NCBI GenBank assembly: GCA_004525335.1
Contig: SPCL01000106.1
Location: 1-7,106, forward strand
From: Thermodesulfobacteriales bacterium
GTDB taxonomy: Bacteria > Desulfobacterota_D > UBA1144 > Nemesobacterales > UBA2774
DNA length: 7,106 nucleotides
Reading direction: 5' to 3'
Positions 5,598 through 7,106 of the stretch are shown here, one piece after another. The notes below the pieces were generated by a model. The model saw only the letters and a program-made list of their open reading frames with translations, did not search any database and was not told where the DNA came from. A program made the translations under genes and the position numbers. Position 1 is the stretch's first letter. Each line of letters starts with the position of its first letter.

Positions 5598-6005
5598 ATG
5601 TCAACTTTACAAGATGCAGTCACTAATTTCTACGTAGCTCATAATGAGATTTTCACCGGCAATCTTGCCCCGATGGAGGAGGCTTGGTCTCACTCAGACG
5701 ATGTAACTTATATGAGCCCCATGGGTGGAATCCTCGTCGGCTGGGATGCAACGCGTGATTCCTGGAGTAAGCAAGCCGAGCTTCAACTCCACGGACACGT
5801 ATACCCGGTTGATATTAAGATTGTCGAAGGCTCGCAAATAAGCGTCTGCCATAACTACATAATAGGTACAAACTTTGTAGTCGACGGCAAAGAGGTGCAC
5901 CCCAACATCAGGGCGACTACAGTCTTTAGAAAAGAAGACGGTGCATGGAAAGTCATCAGCCATCATACCGACCTCATGCACTGGCTCGAAGTAGAAGTCG
6001 GGTAG
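5598..6005 (+). CDS. SnoaL/NTF2-like fold protein
   Basis: A 135-residue cytoplasmic protein with no signal peptide or membrane segment. GGGAGG at 5587-5592 is five bases before ATG 5598. It reads as a cone-shaped NTF2/SnoaL-type alpha+beta barrel: an N-terminal helix (about 5-18), W-SHSDDVTYMSPMGG (30-44), then VGWDATRDSWSKQAE (47-61), strands around 67-77, 81-87 and 102-110, and FRKEDGAWKVISHHTD (110-125). This resembles the DUF4440/YybH-like group of nuclear transport factor 2 family proteins, which I recall as having the same G-WD and HHTD signatures. Members include isomerases, cyclases and hydrolases, and many have no known substrate. His122, His123 and Asp125 could line the pocket, but this is inference. 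It is convergent with the pentapeptide gene, 40 bases apart. Confidence 0.88.
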   Translation: MSTLQDAVTNFYVAHNEIFTGNLAPMEEAWSHSDDVTYMSPMGGILVGWDATRDSWSKQAELQLHGHVYPVDIKIVEGSQISVCHNYIIGTNFVVDGKEVHPNIRATTVFRKEDGAWKVISHHTDLMHWLEVEVG

Positions 6006-6045
6006 CATTCAAAGCAGATTGAAATAGAATTTCGTAATACTGCTA

Positions 6046-7106
6046 TTACTCGATTCCTTCCGCCCCATCAGTATTGGCCCCTGTGAAGTCCGCTCCTGTA
6101 AAATCGCAGCCCAGACAGATAAAATCTGAAAGATCGGCATTTGTAAAATCCGTATTTACAAAAATAACTTCAAGCATTGCTACGCCGGATAGATTGGCGC
6201 CGCTCAGGTTGGCCGAGGTTAGGTCCGCGCCCGTAAAGAGCCCGGCAGTTGCGAGGTCGAGATTGGACAAATCCACATTTTGCATGGATGCGCCGGTGAA
6301 GCAGGCCTCTTTGACATTGAAAGCAAAGACAAATGACGACCCGTCTAGAATGGCATTATCAAAATTCGTTATTTGATCATCGTCGTCCGGGCCCATATCG
6401 GCGCCATGAAAGTCGTTAGATTGCATAGCTGAATTGTTAAACTTGACCCCCCTTAGCCCAACTCCGAGAAAGTCTACATTTGTTATAGTAGCATTTGAAA
6501 AATCAGACCCGGAGAAAAAACTCTCAGCAAAATCTGAGCCGTCCATAGTAATACCCTCTCCACTCACATCCGTTATTGTAGCATTCCACATGGTGACATT
6601 CATTGTGGCGCCGGTCAAATCAGCGCCGGCTAAATCTATCAAAAAAAGATCGGCTCCATAAAAGATTTCACTAAAATCAACACCACTAAGATCACAACCC
6701 GGACATGACCAAGTGGTTATAAATATAAGAAAATTATTATCTTGAGTTGTTTGTGCATGGGATTCTGAAGAGCCGTCAATAAAGCTTATTGTTCTGAGAA
6801 CTTTGTCGAGAAAACTCTGACTGGGTGAATGTTTTGCAAGCATCTCATCATCACTTCTGTACTGTATAAATACCGGAAGAACATCTTCAGATTTGTTATC
6901 GTTAAATAATTGCACTTCGTAGTCGCCCGGCTCAAGAAGAATAGTCTGGCAATTCCCGTTTACATTTTCTCTAACTAACTCAGCTCCATCTTGGTCTAAA
7001 ATCAGTGCTAGGTGCTCGGATTCGTTAACAATGTCTTCCCAGCATAATGTATAATCTCCGCCTGTTTTAGTTGATATAGGCAAGATATCAAATCCTAGCT
7101 CTCCAG
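6046..7106 (-). CDS. Pentapeptide-repeat protein with N-terminal beta domain, 5'-truncated by the window
   Basis: The frame stays open to the right edge, so the start lies outside the window; the TTG at 7083 is probably an internal Leu. Counting from that codon, residues 1-77 look like a beta-sandwich-type segment (GGDYTLCWEDI at 8-18, LEPGDYEVQLF at 50-60) with Cys14 and Cys45. A linker (about 80-126) with a hydrophobic patch leads to CPGCDLSG (127-134). About 127-340 are degenerate A(D/N)LxX pentapeptides (for instance GADLTGA and ANLSGANLSG), forming a right-handed beta-helix by family knowledge. CLGCDFTG (323-330) near the end mirrors the CPGCDLSG cap. No export signal is visible because the N-terminus is missing. 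Such proteins occur in many roles, from DNA mimicry to scaffolding, so I assign none. It is the only minus-strand gene right of 5000 and converges with the SnoaL-like gene. Confidence 0.85.
   Translation of the reverse strand, partial: GELGFDILPISTKTGGDYTLCWEDIVNESEHLALILDQDGAELVRENVNGNCQTILLEPGDYEVQLFNDNKSEDVLPVFIQYRSDDEMLAKHSPSQSFLDKVLRTISFIDGSSESHAQTTQDNNFLIFITTWSCPGCDLSGVDFSEIFYGADLFLIDLAGADLTGATMNVTMWNATITDVSGEGITMDGSDFAESFFSGSDFSNATITNVDFLGVGLRGVKFNNSAMQSNDFHGADMGPDDDDQITNFDNAILDGSSFVFAFNVKEACFTGASMQNVDLSNLDLATAGLFTGADLTSANLSGANLSGVAMLEVIFVNTDFTNADLSDFICLGCDFTGADFTGANTDGAEGIE

Noticed and set aside
6006..6045. Terminator between the SnoaL-like and pentapeptide genes
   Set aside because: Only AGCAG/CTGCT (6013-6017/6040-6044) pair, with a 22-base loop and no T-run.

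Overview
The window looks like chromosome from a Gram-negative, A+T-leaning bacterium. It encodes a lipoprotein with a lipobox, a protein with an IPTL-CTERM (exosortase H type) sorting tail, a Bcr/CflA-like drug exporter and a secreted or envelope pentapeptide-repeat protein. IPTL-CTERM tails together with repeat-rich surface proteins occur in deltaproteobacterial and Thermodesulfobacteriota-like environmental genomes. I cannot assign a taxon from sequence alone.

Layout. Positions 1-504 hold no convincing gene. They contain a nested palindromic element (192-316) followed by two widespread-type REP-like palindromes (321-347 and 357-395). A short IPTL-CTERM protein with a single YVTN beta-propeller repeat follows (505-825, +), closed by a strong intrinsic terminator (863-897). 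On the minus strand is an M23/LytM lipoprotein (909-2267). It is divergent from a 54-residue helical protein (2415-2579, +) that ends 18 bases from a convergent SAM-dependent methyltransferase (2598-3329, -). Upstream of the methyltransferase is an MFS drug-efflux gene (3440-4663, -), full length but broken by one in-frame TGA where a Trp is expected. The gene-free stretch 4664-4998 holds an 8-bp dyad and a probable promoter for a Cys-rich, membrane-anchored secreted protein (4999-5496, +, TTG start). A SnoaL/NTF2-like protein follows (5598-6005, +). A convergent pentapeptide-repeat protein (6046 to beyond 7106, -) runs off the right edge.

How it works together. Four of the seven other protein genes encode exported or envelope products: the IPTL protein, the M23 lipoprotein, the Cys-rich anchored protein and the pentapeptide protein. 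The methyltransferase and SnoaL proteins are generic small-molecule or accessory enzymes of unknown substrate. Most genes look like single transcription units with their own signals, so I see no clear multi-gene system. The items most worth checking are the TGA-interrupted transporter, which is flanked by a 15-bp direct repeat, the one-blade IPTL protein, and the palindromic element upstream of it.
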